DNA of 64,000 nt from Nocardia spumae (GCF_020733635.1 NZ_JAJFZL010000001.1:6200001-6264000), one strand, 5' to 3'; shown: positions 44,552-53,595, counted from the stretch's first letter. Notes: generated by a model from the sequence alone, not told the origin. Program-made: numbers and translations.

Positions 44552-45841
44552 TCAGCGCGGTCCGGCCACTCCGGCGACGCGCCCCGCGCCGACCGCCGAA
44601 TGCGCCGGGACGCCACCGAGTACGCGATCCGAAAGTTCGCCCAGGCAGCTGAGATTCGGGAATCCCGGCCCCTGCGCCATCCCCGACAGGTTGGGCAGAT
44701 ACAACTTCGCGTCCAGCCCCGCGACCGCCAGATCGTGCCCCATCGACGCCTCCAGCCGGCCCTGGGTGATGGGACCACCGACGGCCAGCTCCACCAGATC
44801 CGCGGCGTCGGAGTCGAACAGGTCCAGGAACCACAGCGGCTGACCGCCGGTGGCGTCGACCACCAGATCGAAGGCGTGCAGCTGATCGGGGCGACGCTCG
44901 TTGCGCAGCGTGAGCGAGACCCCGTCGCCGCGTTCGGCCACCCGCACCACCCGGCCCTGCAAATGATGAACGCGATTGTCCGCCAGCACGTTCTCCTGCA
45001 CCCGCACCGAGAACACACCGCGATCGGTGCGGCGGATGACATCGCGACGCTCCTGCAGACTCAGTGCCCGCCACTTCGCCGGATCACTGAACAGCGAGTT
45101 CTCGAAATAGCTCTCACCGCGGGTGTAGATGGTCGCGCCCGGTGAGATCACCGAGACGGTCAGCACATCGTGGCGCACCAGCTCATCGACCGCGGATCCG
45201 GCGGTCTCACCACCGCCGATGACCGCGGCCCGCGAGGACACCGGCAACCGGCGCTTACCCGCCAGATCCCAGAACTCGGCGATACTCAGCACTTTCGGGT
45301 GCTGCGCGAGCGCCCGGCGGCTGTTGCCCGGCCCGGTGATCATCAGACCGTCGGTATCGATCTCCGTCTCGACCCCCTGGGAGTCGGCCACCGCGACCAG
45401 CCAGCCGTCGGCCGCCGCACGCACGCGGCGCACGGTGCCGAGCACGATCTCCACTCCGGACTTGCGCGCCACCCACTGCAGATAGTTGGCCCAGACGTGA
45501 TGGTGCGGACTCGGCCGGCCCCGGTCCACCCACTCGGCATAGGTGCCGTTCTCCACCAGGAAGGAGTGCCAGCTGTAGGCGACCATCTCACGGTCGATAT
45601 CGCGGTTGCGGCCGCGGGCCCAGGTGGAGTGATACGGGAAGCCGACATCCTTCTCCGGGCTGGTGCCCAGCCGGTGCTGGCCGTCGGTCCAACCGCCGCT
45701 GGGCAGCCAATTGCCACCTACCGCATGGGATTCCACCACCACCACGCGGGGCGCGGCTATGCCCAGGTCGCGCAGCACCCGTGCCTTCGCCGCCACTGCC
45801 ATCGCCTTAGGTCCGGCTCCGACCACGAGAAGCGTCTTCAC
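44552..45841 (-). CDS. nbtG: L-lysine N6-monooxygenase (MbtG-type)
   Basis: This 429-residue flavoprotein hydroxylates the side-chain amine of lysine to make the hydroxamate precursor. Near the N-terminus is the FAD motif VVGAGPKAMA, in the middle the NADPH motif VIGGGETAGS. Further family stretches are SGGWTDGQHRLGTSPEKDVGFPY, here split by position, and the C-terminal LSGMAQGPGFPNLSCLG, which M. tuberculosis MbtG also shows. The GTG at 45841 has gggaga 5 bp upstream and starts right at the Rossmann fold. The iron box at 45961-45979 lies in the divergent gap upstream. N. farcinica nbtG is likewise reported to have its own IdeR site. Confidence 0.95.
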   Translation of the reverse strand: MKTLLVVGAGPKAMAVAAKARVLRDLGIAAPRVVVVESHAVGGNWLPSGGWTDGQHRLGTSPEKDVGFPYHSTWARGRNRDIDREMVAYSWHSFLVENGTYAEWVDRGRPSPHHHVWANYLQWVARKSGVEIVLGTVRRVRAAADGWLVAVADSQGVETEIDTDGLMITGPGNSRRALAQHPKVLSIAEFWDLAGKRRLPVSSRAAVIGGGETAGSAVDELVRHDVLTVSVISPGATIYTRGESYFENSLFSDPAKWRALSLQERRDVIRRTDRGVFSVRVQENVLADNRVHHLQGRVVRVAERGDGVSLTLRNERRPDQLHAFDLVVDATGGQPLWFLDLFDSDAADLVELAVGGPITQGRLEASMGHDLAVAGLDAKLYLPNLSGMAQGPGFPNLSCLGELSDRVLGGVPAHSAVGAGRVAGVAGPR

Positions 45842-45960
45842 TGGTTCTCCCGTTCTGTGATTCCAGCCACCGCACACCCGGCACCGAGTGCGCTCAGCTG
45901 CACATATCCGACATACCGGGAGTCGATACCCACCGCATTGCCGATTCAGCGCTACCTACC

Positions 45961-45979
45961 TTTGCATAGGCTTACCTTA
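45961..45979. promoter_or_regulatory. Iron box shared by nbtG and the MTB12-like gene
   Basis: Tttgcataggcttacctta matches 14 of 19 positions. A plus-strand -10 candidate, TATATT, overlaps its right edge at 45978-45983, so the box may repress the secreted-protein gene as well as nbtG. Confidence 0.68.
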
Positions 45980-46055
45980 TATTGCTAGTGGTGCCGGACC
46001 TCGCGAAGCGAATGCGACATACGGCACTCCTGTCCCACAACGATCGGAAGCGACC

Positions 46056-46520
46056 ATGATCAAGATCAAATCCCGTGCCGTTGCGGCCTTTTCGCTGGCC
46101 GCCGTGGTCTTCGCCGGTGGAGTGGCCTCGGTGACCCCCGCGGTCGCCGCACCGATCGCCGCACCGGTGCACGCCGCCGCGCCGGGCGCCGGCGAGCTGC
46201 AGAGCAAGCTGCAGCTGGTGCTCGACCCGAACGGCCCGCGCGCCGCGCGCGCCGCGGAACTGGAGGCCGGCGAGGCCGGATTGCCCCTGGTCGACCAGGT
46301 CGGCGGCGTGATGGCCTCGGTTCCGGGCTTCCAGTGGCAGGCCGTCGACCCGGTCGACGTCAACGGCGACACCCTGACCCACAACCTGCAGATCAACGTC
46401 CCCAGCTTCGATGCCATGTACATCGAGCTGAAGTGGAAAGAGATCGACGGCAGCTGGAAGCTGACCCGCGAATCCGAGTGCACCATCGCGTACTACGCGA
46501 ACCTCCCCTGCACCGTGTAG
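46056..46520 (+). CDS. Secreted low-molecular-weight antigen MTB12-like protein
   Basis: This 154-residue protein has a signal peptide (MIKIKSRAVAAFSLAAVVFAG to about AVAA, residue 31). The mature region resembles the Mtb12/CFP2 C-terminal domain: LQLVLDPNGPRAARAAELE, then DPVDVNGDTLTHNL and W-K-x-I-D-G-S-W-K-L-T-R-E-S-x-C-T-I-A. Two cysteines near the end (CTIAYYANLPC) could form a disulfide. Function of the family is unknown. It is divergent from nbtG with an iron box between, so it may be iron-repressed and serve siderophore or iron handling outside the cell; that is inference. Confidence 0.82.
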   Translation: MIKIKSRAVAAFSLAAVVFAGGVASVTPAVAAPIAAPVHAAAPGAGELQSKLQLVLDPNGPRAARAAELEAGEAGLPLVDQVGGVMASVPGFQWQAVDPVDVNGDTLTHNLQINVPSFDAMYIELKWKEIDGSWKLTRESECTIAYYANLPCTV

Positions 46521-46534
46521 CGGTTCGCCGCGTC

Positions 46535-46566
46535 GCGGTCCCGGACGGCCCCTGCCCCGGGACCGC
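46535..46566 (+). terminator. Hairpin after the MTB12-like gene
   Basis: Gcggtcccgg and ccgggaccgc form a 10-base stem, 15 bp after the stop codon. Confidence 0.6.
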
Positions 46567-46631
46567 GGCCCCGCTCCCCGAGCCCGCCACCTGCGCGATC
46601 GACTGCCGGCACGGATGGTTAGTGTCGTCGG

Positions 46632-47600
46632 GTGAGACGCCGGCAGAAGCCGCCGCTACCCAAGCGCCACGGACTCGATCCGGCGCGGCTGCGGTTACCC
46701 GAAGAAGGAACCTGGGACACCATCCGCGACCATCTGGTCGAGCGGCTGCCCCGGGTCCCCGCGGCGCGCATCGATGAACTACTCGCCGAGGGCGGCATCG
46801 TCGACCTCGACGGCCCGATAGCACCCGACGCGCCCTACGTGCCCGGCGGTGCGGTGTGGTTCCATCGCGATCTGCCCGATGAGACGCCGGTTCCGTTCGA
46901 GGTCACCGTCGTTCATCGCGACGACAGCCTGCTCGTCGTCGACAAACCGCATTTCCTGTCCACGATTCCGCGCGGCCAGCACATCCTGGAGACCGCGCTG
47001 GTGCGGCTGCGCCGCGAGCTGGACCTCCCCGATCTGATTCCGGCCCATCGCCTCGACCGGGCCACCGCCGGACTCGTACTGTTCGTGGTCGATCCCGCTC
47101 GGCGCGGGGCCTACCAGACGCTGTTCCACAAGCGCCGGGTGCACAAACAGTACGAGGCGATCGCGCCCTACGATCCCGAACTCGCCCTCCCCCGCACGGT
47201 GCGCAGCCGGATCGTCAAGGAGCGCACGATTCTTCGCGCGTTCGAGGTCGAGGGCGAACCCAACGCGGAAACACTGGTGGAATTGCTCGAACATCGCGAC
47301 GGGCTGGGTCGCTATCGATTGAGCCCGCATACCGGGCGCACCCACCAGCTGCGGGTCCACATGAACGGGCTCGGCGTACCGATTCTCGGCGACGACTTCT
47401 ATCCCGAACTCACCGATCGCCCGGTCGATGACTTCACCCGGCCACTGCAACTCCTGGCGGCGACCCTCGCGTTCACCGATCCGATCACCGGGGCCGAGCG
47501 CCGATTCGAGACCGGGCGGACGCTACAGGCGTGGACCGACCGTCGGGGCTGGGCGGCCGGGAGCGACCCGTGCCGGGCCCCCGGCGGTCGGCCGGACTGA
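46632..47600 (+). CDS. RluA-family rRNA pseudouridine synthase
   Basis: This 322-residue enzyme isomerises a uridine in rRNA or tRNA. The catalytic Asp is in HRLDRATAG (Asp142), and PHTGRTHQLRVHM is the family's uridine-binding motif. The N-terminal 80 residues form an S4-like or linker region. The target site cannot be read from sequence. It starts at a GTG; TAGTGT (46620-46625) six bases before it could be the -10 of a leaderless transcript, as there is no ribosome site. The last 30 residues are low-complexity. Confidence 0.93.
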   Translation: MRRRQKPPLPKRHGLDPARLRLPEEGTWDTIRDHLVERLPRVPAARIDELLAEGGIVDLDGPIAPDAPYVPGGAVWFHRDLPDETPVPFEVTVVHRDDSLLVVDKPHFLSTIPRGQHILETALVRLRRELDLPDLIPAHRLDRATAGLVLFVVDPARRGAYQTLFHKRRVHKQYEAIAPYDPELALPRTVRSRIVKERTILRAFEVEGEPNAETLVELLEHRDGLGRYRLSPHTGRTHQLRVHMNGLGVPILGDDFYPELTDRPVDDFTRPLQLLAATLAFTDPITGAERRFETGRTLQAWTDRRGWAAGSDPCRAPGGRPD

Positions 47601-47748
47601 ACACCGATCGACGGGCGCCCCGCGATTCGGCCCGGTCGTCCGAGCGAGCGCCGTCGCGACCCGGACCCGATGCCGCATGGGGTGACCAGCACCCGCGCGC
47701 GACCGGTGGAACAGGCGTGCGGGCGACAGTGAACGTACACTGGCCGTG

Positions 47749-48507
47749 ATGTCTCGAAACGATAACGGCGTCGCGGTGGCCGAGGCGCCGTCCGGTCCGA
47801 GCCGCCGGTTCCACGCTTACCTCGATGTCGCCGTCGTCGTGGCCGTCCTCGCGGGCACCAACCTCATCGCGCACTTCACCTCGCAGTGGGCCAACATCGC
47901 GACGGTTCCGATCGCCGCGGTGGTTCTCGTGGCGCTGATGCGGCGGCGCGGACTGGGCTGGGCCGAACTCGGCCTGTCACCACGGCACTGGCGGCGGGGC
48001 ACGCTGTACGCACTCGGGGCGGTGGCCATCGTCTTGGGCGCGGTGGCGATCGGGGCGTTGCTGCCCATGACCCGGCCGTTCTTCCTCGCCAATCGATACG
48101 CCACCGTCTCGGGCGCGCTGATCGCCTCGATGATCGTGATTCCGCTGCAGACGGTGATCCCGGAGGAACTGGCGTTCCGCGGAGTGCTGCACGGCACACT
48201 CGACCGGGCCTACGGCGCGCGCGGAGTGTTCATCGCCGGATCTCTGCTGTTCGGTTGCTGGCATATCGCCTCATCGCTCGGGCTCACCACCGGCAACCGC
48301 GGACTGAGTACCCTGCTGGGCGGCGGCGCCGGCGGGCAGATCGCCGGAATCGCCCTCGCCGTCCTGGCGACCGCGGGCGCCGGAGCCGTCTTCACCTGGC
48401 TGCGCCGGCGCAGCGGCAGCCTGCTCGCGCCGATCGCACTGCACTGGTCACTCAACGGCGCCGGCGCGCTCGCCGCCGCCATCGTCTGGCATACCGCCGT
48501 GCATTGA
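47749..48507 (+). CDS. CPBP-family intramembrane metalloprotease
   Basis: This 252-residue protein has seven to eight hydrophobic segments and the CPBP (CaaX protease and bacteriocin-processing, Abi) motifs: EELAFRG with Glu139-Glu140, CWHIASS and a C-terminal HWSLNGAG. Such proteases cleave peptides within the membrane; the substrate is unknown. TACACT at 47736-47741 is a good -10, and the ATG at 47749 falls seven bases after it, so the mRNA is probably leaderless. The GTG one codon before (47746) is an alternative start. It lies 148 bp after the pseudouridine synthase. Confidence 0.9.
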   Translation: MSRNDNGVAVAEAPSGPSRRFHAYLDVAVVVAVLAGTNLIAHFTSQWANIATVPIAAVVLVALMRRRGLGWAELGLSPRHWRRGTLYALGAVAIVLGAVAIGALLPMTRPFFLANRYATVSGALIASMIVIPLQTVIPEELAFRGVLHGTLDRAYGARGVFIAGSLLFGCWHIASSLGLTTGNRGLSTLLGGGAGGQIAGIALAVLATAGAGAVFTWLRRRSGSLLAPIALHWSLNGAGALAAAIVWHTAVH

Positions 48508-48652
48508 CGTCCACGCGTGAGCCGCTACCGTCCGGCACACCGCCGCGCGTCGAATTCCGGCGCGCGGCAATTCGTTTCCGGGCGCGTCTTTCGAATCACC
48601 CCGGCGATCAGCCGATTTGCACTTTCTTCCGAACTGATGTTCGGTGAAAGCG

Positions 48653-48681
48653 TTGACCACGAGTTGGTCACGGATTACTCT
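48653..48681 (+). promoter_or_regulatory. Promoter with overlapping inverted repeat, upstream of the large membrane protein gene
   Basis: TTGACC (48653-48658), a 17-bp spacer and TACTCT (48676-48681) form a good promoter. The repeat tgacca-N5-tggtca (48654-48670) overlaps the -35 and spacer, so a dimeric repressor could block it. The rest of the 250-bp gap 48508-48757 shows no gene. Confidence 0.6.
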
Positions 48682-48757
48682 CACCTCGATCACACATATG
48701 TTCGAGTACTCGGGTAATCGACCTCGGTAGCGCGGCTGCTGCCGGGAAAGGCACGCC

Positions 48758-50719
48758 ATGCTCGACGAGCAGTCGACCGGAACAACCGCAGCGCAATCCG
48801 CGGATTCCGCACACCGTTCGCGCGGCGAGGCCGCATCCTCTCCCACCGCGCGAGTCACGACCTCGGTTCCGGCCGAGCTCAGCGCCCTGGCCCAGCGCGT
48901 CGCCACCGCACGCGACAAATTGCCACTCCAGGCCGATCCGGCCCTGTTCGCCGAATTGTCCGACCGGGAAATCACCGCGGAACGCGAACTCGCCGAATGG
49001 ATTCGCACGCAGCGGCGCCGGCAGCGCAAGCGGGCGGTATCCGAGGAATTGATCGCCGAGAAGCGGGATCGCCGCGTGGCGCTGGCATTGCGGCGGGCCG
49101 ACGAATCCGACGCGCGCTGGCATCGGCGCGCACGTGCGGCCCGGATGCGGGTGTCGAATTCCGATGCGCGACTGGCGCAATTGTTCCGGCGCGCCGAATG
49201 GTCGTCGCGGGCATTGATCGGCGTCGTGATCCTGGGGATGGTGTGGGCCGGCGTGAACGTCCAGCACAATCTGGTGCCCAGCGGCGACATGTCCGATCCG
49301 CTGTACTGGCTCAGCTACGGCTTCGAGGCGATGATCTCCATTCCGATCATCACCATCATGGTGGTCGCCACCACCGCCGCCCGCTGGGGCCGCGAGATCG
49401 ATCGCGGCAAAGTGGTCTTCCTGGAGACGGCACTGCTCGGCGTCACCATCGCGCTGAACGCCGGACCGCATCTGGTCGCCGGAGAGCCGGCCCGGGCCGC
49501 GGAGGCGGCCGTGGCTCCCGTCATGGTGGGCGTGGTGATCTGGCTGCATTCCTGGGTTTCGGCCCGATATGCGCAATTGATCGACGATATTCCGGTCGAC
49601 GGCATCGATTCCGACGATCGCCCCCCGTCCGGATATCGCACCAGCTACCGATCCGACACCCTGCCGGGTTGGGCCGAACCACAGTCGCTGCCGGCCAGTG
49701 ACCTGTCCACGGATTTCCACAACTATCCACAGCTCGCACACCTCACGGTGCCGCACGAGCTCGCCCACGACGAGGCCGCGGAAATCGCGCAGCCGGATAT
49801 GGCCGCACCGCAGCATCATTCGCCGCAACCGATCGATACCCGGCCCATCGAGCGACCCGGTCCGGCCGAGACGCCGGATAGCGCTGTGCCGACACAGAAC
49901 CCGACGCGCCCTGCCGATTTCGCCGCGCAATCCGCCGCGATGGCCCCGGAGCCGGAATCCGCCGCCGTACCGCCGGTGGCGGACTCGCCGGCCTCCGCGC
50001 ACATCGCACCGGTACCCACCGCCGAGGCGATGATTTCCGAATCGGATTCGGCAACATCATCGTTCGAGCCCACAACCGACACCGCGGCCGCGCCGGCGGC
50101 GTCCGGATCCGCCACATCCGTACCCGCTGAGGACTTGTCCGCGCCCGAGCAACCGGCGGCGCGTCCCGCTCCCGGCGCGGGGCTGCGCATCGTCTCCGAC
50201 GAACCGCGCCGGACCCGGACCCGCCGCGCCGTCGACGATGCGGTCCAGCTGGTGCTGGGCGAACCGATCGCGGAATCCCCGCGAAACCCCTCCCACGCGG
50301 CGGCCGCTGTCGCGGCCACCGAGGCCGCCACGGAGCGCATCGGGCGCGAAACCCGCCCGGAGCTCTCGGACGACCGCCACGACGACAGTGCCGACCCGAC
50401 GGGGACCGACGTGGACGATCAGGTGGAATTCGACGTCCCGGATGCCGCCGAGAACGAATTCGACGACCTCGAATCGGTGGGTGCCGACCCCGCCGAACCC
50501 GAGACCGGCGAGGTCGCGATCTGGTCCGTGGCGCGGGAGATCCGCAGGCGCGGACTGTCCAAACTCACGGTCGAGCAGCTGGCTGAAGTTCTCACCCTCA
50601 CCGACGAATCCTGGACCCCGGCGGCGATCGGCGCGGCCGTCGGTCTCCCCGGCTCCCGGGTGCTCGGCATTCTGGAGACCGCCCGTCGCATCAGCATGCC
50701 GATCGCCGTCGGCGGCTGA
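48758..50719 (+). CDS. Large uncharacterised membrane protein with acidic Pro/Ala-rich region and C-terminal helix-turn-helix-like end
   Basis: This 653-residue protein is not one I can assign with confidence. It has a low-complexity start, a basic, charged helical stretch (about 65-145, likely coiled coil), about four membrane helices (about 150-270) and a long acidic, Ala/Pro/Ser-rich segment (about 280-570). The C-terminal end of about 70 residues (ARE-IRRRGLSKLTVEQLAEVLTLT and AIGAAVGLPGSRVLGIL) looks like a winged-helix or helix-turn-helix pair. The membrane part resembles DUF2637/SpdB-type proteins of actinobacterial mobile elements, but I see no other transfer gene. Gggaaagg lies just before the ATG. 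Confidence 0.7.
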   Translation: MLDEQSTGTTAAQSADSAHRSRGEAASSPTARVTTSVPAELSALAQRVATARDKLPLQADPALFAELSDREITAERELAEWIRTQRRRQRKRAVSEELIAEKRDRRVALALRRADESDARWHRRARAARMRVSNSDARLAQLFRRAEWSSRALIGVVILGMVWAGVNVQHNLVPSGDMSDPLYWLSYGFEAMISIPIITIMVVATTAARWGREIDRGKVVFLETALLGVTIALNAGPHLVAGEPARAAEAAVAPVMVGVVIWLHSWVSARYAQLIDDIPVDGIDSDDRPPSGYRTSYRSDTLPGWAEPQSLPASDLSTDFHNYPQLAHLTVPHELAHDEAAEIAQPDMAAPQHHSPQPIDTRPIERPGPAETPDSAVPTQNPTRPADFAAQSAAMAPEPESAAVPPVADSPASAHIAPVPTAEAMISESDSATSSFEPTTDTAAAPAASGSATSVPAEDLSAPEQPAARPAPGAGLRIVSDEPRRTRTRRAVDDAVQLVLGEPIAESPRNPSHAAAAVAATEAATERIGRETRPELSDDRHDDSADPTGTDVDDQVEFDVPDAAENEFDDLESVGADPAEPETGEVAIWSVAREIRRRGLSKLTVEQLAEVLTLTDESWTPAAIGAAVGLPGSRVLGILETARRISMPIAVGG

Positions 50720-50742
50720 CACGCCGTTCCGCCCTCTCTACC

Positions 50743-50759
50743 AGGCAATTCAGTTGCCT
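50743..50759 (+). terminator. Small hairpin after the large membrane protein gene
   Basis: Aggcaa-ttcag-ttgcct lies 24 bp after the stop. A separate 12-bp palindrome, tgaggatcctca, lies at 50772-50783 in the same 197-bp gap and may be an operator for the next gene. Confidence 0.4.
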
Positions 50760-50916
50760 CGAAGGGGTCGATGAGGATCCTCACAGGTTTGATCGCGATC
50801 ATGGAAGTGACGACCGACTCGAGGATGCAGATGATCGACACCTTTCCGCGAGCGCATTCGTCGGCGACCTTGCTGCGCGACGGACGGTGCTCCTGCCCAC
50901 CGAACGCGGCCGCCTT

Positions 50917-52188
50917 ATGAGCTTGACTGCGGCAATTTCGGTGACCGAACGGCCGGCCGACGGGGACTCCGCGCGGCCCGAACCGTCACGGCCCTACCTC
51001 CATCAAGTCAACCTGTTCCGAATTCTGACCTTCGCCTGTGTCATCGGCGTCCACGTCATCGACAGATCCAGCGATCCGAACAATGTGGCGGCCAACGGGG
51101 TCATGGTGCTGCTGCACTTTCCCCGCGAAGCCTTCTTCACCTTGACCGCGTTCGTCCTGATCTATCAGTACGCCGACCGGTCCTTCGTCGCGCGCGGATT
51201 CTGGCGCCGACGCTTCGCCCTCGTCGGCATCCCGTATGTGGTCTGGTCGGTGTTCTACTGGGGCTATTCGATCGTCGCCGGAATCCATCAGGAGACCGCC
51301 GGGCAGGCGGTGCGCCGGCTGGCCCTCGAACTGGCCACCGGTGAAGCCTGGTACCAGCTGTACTTCCTGTTGGTGTCGATGCAGATCTATCTGTTGTTCC
51401 CGGCACTGCTGCAGCTCGTGCGACGCACCGTCGGCTGTCACCGATGGCTGCTGGGGGCGAGCGCGATCGTCCAGCTGGGCCTGCTGTGGGCGCTGTCGCA
51501 CCCACCGACCCTGACCGGAATTCCGGCACAACTGTGGGACCACCTGTACGTGACGGTGCTGCCGTATCAGTTCTATGTGCTGTTCGGTGCGGTCGCGGCA
51601 TGGCATATCGGCACCGTCGATCGTGTCGTGCGACGCTTCGGTCCATTCCTGCTGGCCGGTACCGTCGCGGCCGCCCTCGGCGCCGAGCTGTGGTACCAGC
51701 GGTCCGTGGCGGGCGGCAGCACACCGTGGCAGGCCGACAACGTTTTCAACCCGTATATGGCGGTCTACTTCCTCGCGTTGATCGCCGGGCTCTACACCGT
51801 CAGCACCTGGTGGTCGTGGCTACGGCCCAATTATCGTGTCGTCGCCCGCATCTCACGCTACGGCGCCGACCGCTCCTTCGCGGTGTTCCTCATACATCCG
51901 ATCGTGCTGGAGTTGCTGATGCCCTTGGCGCCCCACCTGAACAGCGGCGTGGGCGCGGGCGGAGGTACCGCGATACTGTTCGTCGCTGTCCTCGCGACGA
52001 CACTGGCGGTCGTCGAGGTGGTGCGCCACGCTCCCGGCAGTATCTGGCTCACCGGCCGCGCACGGATCGAAGGGCCGACCGCTCTGGGGCGCTGGTTTCG
52101 TTCACTGCAGGGCACGGATCTGTCGAATCCGCGTCGCGTCCTCGAGCTCGAGTCGAATGGCGCACTATCGGATTCGTACGGACGGTAG
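50917..52188 (+). CDS. Acyltransferase 3 family membrane protein
   Basis: This protein of about 423 residues has ten or so membrane helices and the acyltransferase-3 pattern: VNLFRILTFACVIGVHVID with the early conserved Arg and His, then FFTLTAFVLIYQYADR and FWRRRFALVGIPYVVWSVFY. Family members O-acylate sugars, peptidoglycan or lipids at the membrane. A late FAVFLIHPIVLELL is also typical. The substrate is unknown. The start is uncertain: the ATG at 50917 and the GTG at 50887 both lack a clear ribosome site. The 3' end overlaps the convergent flavoprotein gene by 24 bp. Confidence 0.85.
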   Translation: MSLTAAISVTERPADGDSARPEPSRPYLHQVNLFRILTFACVIGVHVIDRSSDPNNVAANGVMVLLHFPREAFFTLTAFVLIYQYADRSFVARGFWRRRFALVGIPYVVWSVFYWGYSIVAGIHQETAGQAVRRLALELATGEAWYQLYFLLVSMQIYLLFPALLQLVRRTVGCHRWLLGASAIVQLGLLWALSHPPTLTGIPAQLWDHLYVTVLPYQFYVLFGAVAAWHIGTVDRVVRRFGPFLLAGTVAAALGAELWYQRSVAGGSTPWQADNVFNPYMAVYFLALIAGLYTVSTWWSWLRPNYRVVARISRYGADRSFAVFLIHPIVLELLMPLAPHLNSGVGAGGGTAILFVAVLATTLAVVEVVRHAPGSIWLTGRARIEGPTALGRWFRSLQGTDLSNPRRVLELESNGALSDSYGR

Positions 52189-53415
52189 ATCGGCCGAGCC
52201 GGCTGCTCCGGCGCCCCGATACGCGCCGGCCAACTGAGCCAATTCGGCCTCGGTCAGCACGTCCTCGATGCGGTCGAAACCGTCGGGCGCCCGTTCGGTC
52301 ACCGTATGCAGGATTCGATCCATCGGCATATCCCGGTTCACCAGCACGATGGCGTTGGCGATCTCGCGGCGTGCCGCCTCGTACCGGGCCAGCCCGGCGA
52401 CGGGATCGGTCGCGGCGGCGAGTTCGGTGGCCAGCGCCCGGGCATCGAGGACGGCCTGCGAACCGCCGTTGGACCCGACCGGGTACATCGGATGGGCGGC
52501 GTCGCCCATCAGGGTCACCCCGCCGACCCCCCAGCGCGGCAGCGGATCTCGATCGACCATCGGATATTCGAGGATTTCTCCACTGGCCGACAGCATTTCG
52601 GCCAGATCCACACCGGCGAGTCGCCAACCCTCGTAATGCGGCAGCACATCGCGCAACCGCCCCACGCGATTCCAGTCCGGGCTCGGCACGGCGGTGTCGT
52701 CGCCCACCCGTACCTCGGCGACCCAGTTGATCAATGCCCGTTGACTGTGCTCGGCCGCCGGTCCGATGGGGTACATCACCATCTTCGCCGCCCGATTCGA
52801 CCCCGCGATCACCATGGTGCGACCGTCCAGGAAGGGGCGCATCTGTGCGGTCCCCCGCCAGATCCGGATGCCGTTCCACACCGGTCGCCCCTCCCCCGGA
52901 TGCAGCTGCGCCCGGACGGTGGAGTGCAGTCCGTCCGCACCGATCAGCACATCGGCGAACTGTTCGACGACGAGACCGGTTGCGCGGTCCAGGATCCGGC
53001 AGCGCACACCACCCGCCTCCTGCGTGAACGAACGCAACGCCATACCCGCGCGCACCGCATCGGTTCCGAGCCGCTCCCGCACGGTGGCCAGCAGCAGGCC
53101 CTGTAGTTCCCCGCGGTGGATCGAATATTGCGGCAGCTCGTGTCCCGCGGCGAGTCCGCGCGGTTGCGTCCAGATCCGGTTGCCGAACCGGTCGAGATGC
53201 ACCGCCGCGGTGGTCGCGATCGCGCAATCGGCCAGTGCCGCAGCGAGTCCCAGCTCGTGCAGTACGTGCACGGCGTGCGGGAGCAGATTGATCCCGACAC
53301 CCAGCGGCCGCAGTTCGGTGACCGCGTCGACCACAACCGCGTCGATGCCGACCCGCTGCAGACATGCCGCCGCGGTCAGCCCGGCGATCCCGGCGCCGGC
53401 GATCAGCACGCGCAT
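52165..53415 (-). CDS. Flavin-dependent monooxygenase, PhzS-like
   Basis: This 416-residue class A flavoprotein has GAGIAGL at the N-terminus (FAD Rossmann motif), LIGADGLHSTVR (the DG motif) and GDAAHPMYPVGSNGGSQAVLDA (FAD ribityl site). The stretches PQYSIHRGELQ, IWRGTAQMRPFLDGRT and SNRAAKMVMYPI are those of PhzS-like oxidoreductases, which hydroxylate aromatic acids such as 5-methylphenazine-1-carboxylate or salicylate-like compounds using NADH. The substrate here is unknown. Its presence near a salicylate-derived siderophore island is suggestive only, as it has no iron box. The ATG at 53415 begins the fold but has no ribosome site. The 180-bp gap 53416-53595 shows nothing further. Confidence 0.88.
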   Translation of the reverse strand: MRVLIAGAGIAGLTAAACLQRVGIDAVVVDAVTELRPLGVGINLLPHAVHVLHELGLAAALADCAIATTAAVHLDRFGNRIWTQPRGLAAGHELPQYSIHRGELQGLLLATVRERLGTDAVRAGMALRSFTQEAGGVRCRILDRATGLVVEQFADVLIGADGLHSTVRAQLHPGEGRPVWNGIRIWRGTAQMRPFLDGRTMVIAGSNRAAKMVMYPIGPAAEHSQRALINWVAEVRVGDDTAVPSPDWNRVGRLRDVLPHYEGWRLAGVDLAEMLSASGEILEYPMVDRDPLPRWGVGGVTLMGDAAHPMYPVGSNGGSQAVLDARALATELAAATDPVAGLARYEAARREIANAIVLVNRDMPMDRILHTVTERAPDGFDRIEDVLTEAELAQLAGAYRGAGAAGSADLPSVRIR

Positions 53416-53595
53416 CACGGCGTCACGGACACTGTGCGCGCCAGAGCAATTCGACCACGCGCGATCACGTGCTCGAAACCACCGGCCGGCGAACCGTGCC
53501 TCTTCCCGACGAACAAGCTGATCGGCCAATACATTTCGGTCCTCCCCTACCTGCCGAATCCTACCGATCCGCCCGCGTCCTTCCCGGCGGTGACA

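Noticed and set aside
52165..53415. Salicylate hydroxylase acting on the siderophore starter
   Set aside because: Only general class A flavoprotein motifs are visible; it has no iron box and resembles PhzS-like enzymes, so a link to the siderophore cannot be supported.
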